Positions 63,924-64,000 of a stretch of DNA of 64,000 bases are shown piece by piece. Under the pieces are notes generated by a model. That model searched no databases. It worked only from the letters and a program-made list of their open reading frames with translations, and had not been told where the DNA came from. Both the position numbers and the translations under genes were made by a program. Within the stretch, counting starts at the first letter, position 1, and each line of letters starts with the position of its first letter. This DNA is from an uncultured Sphingomonadaceae bacterium (lineage in GTDB: Bacteria; Pseudomonadota; Alphaproteobacteria; Sphingomonadales; Sphingomonadaceae), in NCBI GenBank assembly GCA_947496865.1, contig CANMEE010000001.1, positions 1,725,892-1,789,891 of the forward strand, in the 5' to 3' direction.

Positions 63924-64000
63924 TGTTCCCCGTCAGCGATCGATAGACAGATGTTAGTTATGTAGCATGGCAGTGTTTTGGTATCATCGTAGTGACGTAA

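Noticed and set aside
1..64000. CRISPR arrays, rRNA genes, insertion sequences
   Set aside because: Looked for regular spaced repeats, rRNA-like stretches and transposase genes with terminal inverted repeats; none seen.

Overview
The window looks like chromosome of a marine or aquatic sphingomonad (Alphaproteobacteria, Sphingomonadales). The evidence is the four large TonB-dependent receptors with sphingomonad-type signal peptides and plugs, the alpha-type SspB, DUF2585, the PEP-CTERM proteins, and a complete alginate-degradation locus. GC content looks moderate by eye; I did not compute it. I see no rRNA, CRISPR array, replication origin or insertion sequence. One tRNA (Phe, GAA) is present.

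Layout. 1-8.3 kb holds housekeeping and small regulatory genes: a partial minus-strand gene at the left edge, rimO, a minus-strand GST/DUF1993/MAPEG group with a divergent LysR regulator, a membrane GGDEF protein and polA. 8.4-16.7 kb holds a TonB receptor divergent from a DUF3604 lipoprotein with a TetR regulator downstream, an aldehyde dehydrogenase, a small membrane protein and a PQQ-type sugar dehydrogenase lipoprotein. 17.0-25.7 kb is a cell-surface signalling and import unit: ECF sigma factor, FecR anti-sigma factor, a TonB receptor with an STN signalling domain, and a periplasmic M16 protease. A frameshifted hemolysin III remnant follows.

26.2-42.3 kb is an alginate utilisation locus. 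Two outer-membrane TonB receptors come first, then a GntR/FadR-type regulator, then a tightly packed operon: PL6 and PL17 lyases, KdgF, an MFS transporter, a DEH reductase, a KDPG aldolase and a KDG kinase. The inferred route is alginate, then oligomers, unsaturated monouronate, DEH, KDG, KDPG, and finally pyruvate plus glyceraldehyde-3-phosphate. The three main promoters carry the same GGTAT half-site 15 bp upstream of a TTGACA -35 box, so they are probably one regulon.

42.4-53 kb holds an ABC transporter whose permease is fused to an M1 aminopeptidase domain, an acyl-CoA dehydrogenase divergent from a MarR regulator with an operator-like palindrome between them, DUF2585, an MscS channel with a small partner, and sspB-fumC. 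53-60 kb is hisBHAF, two PEP-CTERM surface proteins (one very Ser/Gly/Thr-rich with a tandem repeat), then hisE, a HIT protein, an SNF-type symporter, yacG and tRNA-Phe. 60.2-64 kb is accessory DNA: a serine recombinase co-transcribed with DUF2924 and DUF3489 proteins, then a Panacea-domain protein overlapping a two-helix membrane protein, which is a candidate toxin-antitoxin or defence pair.
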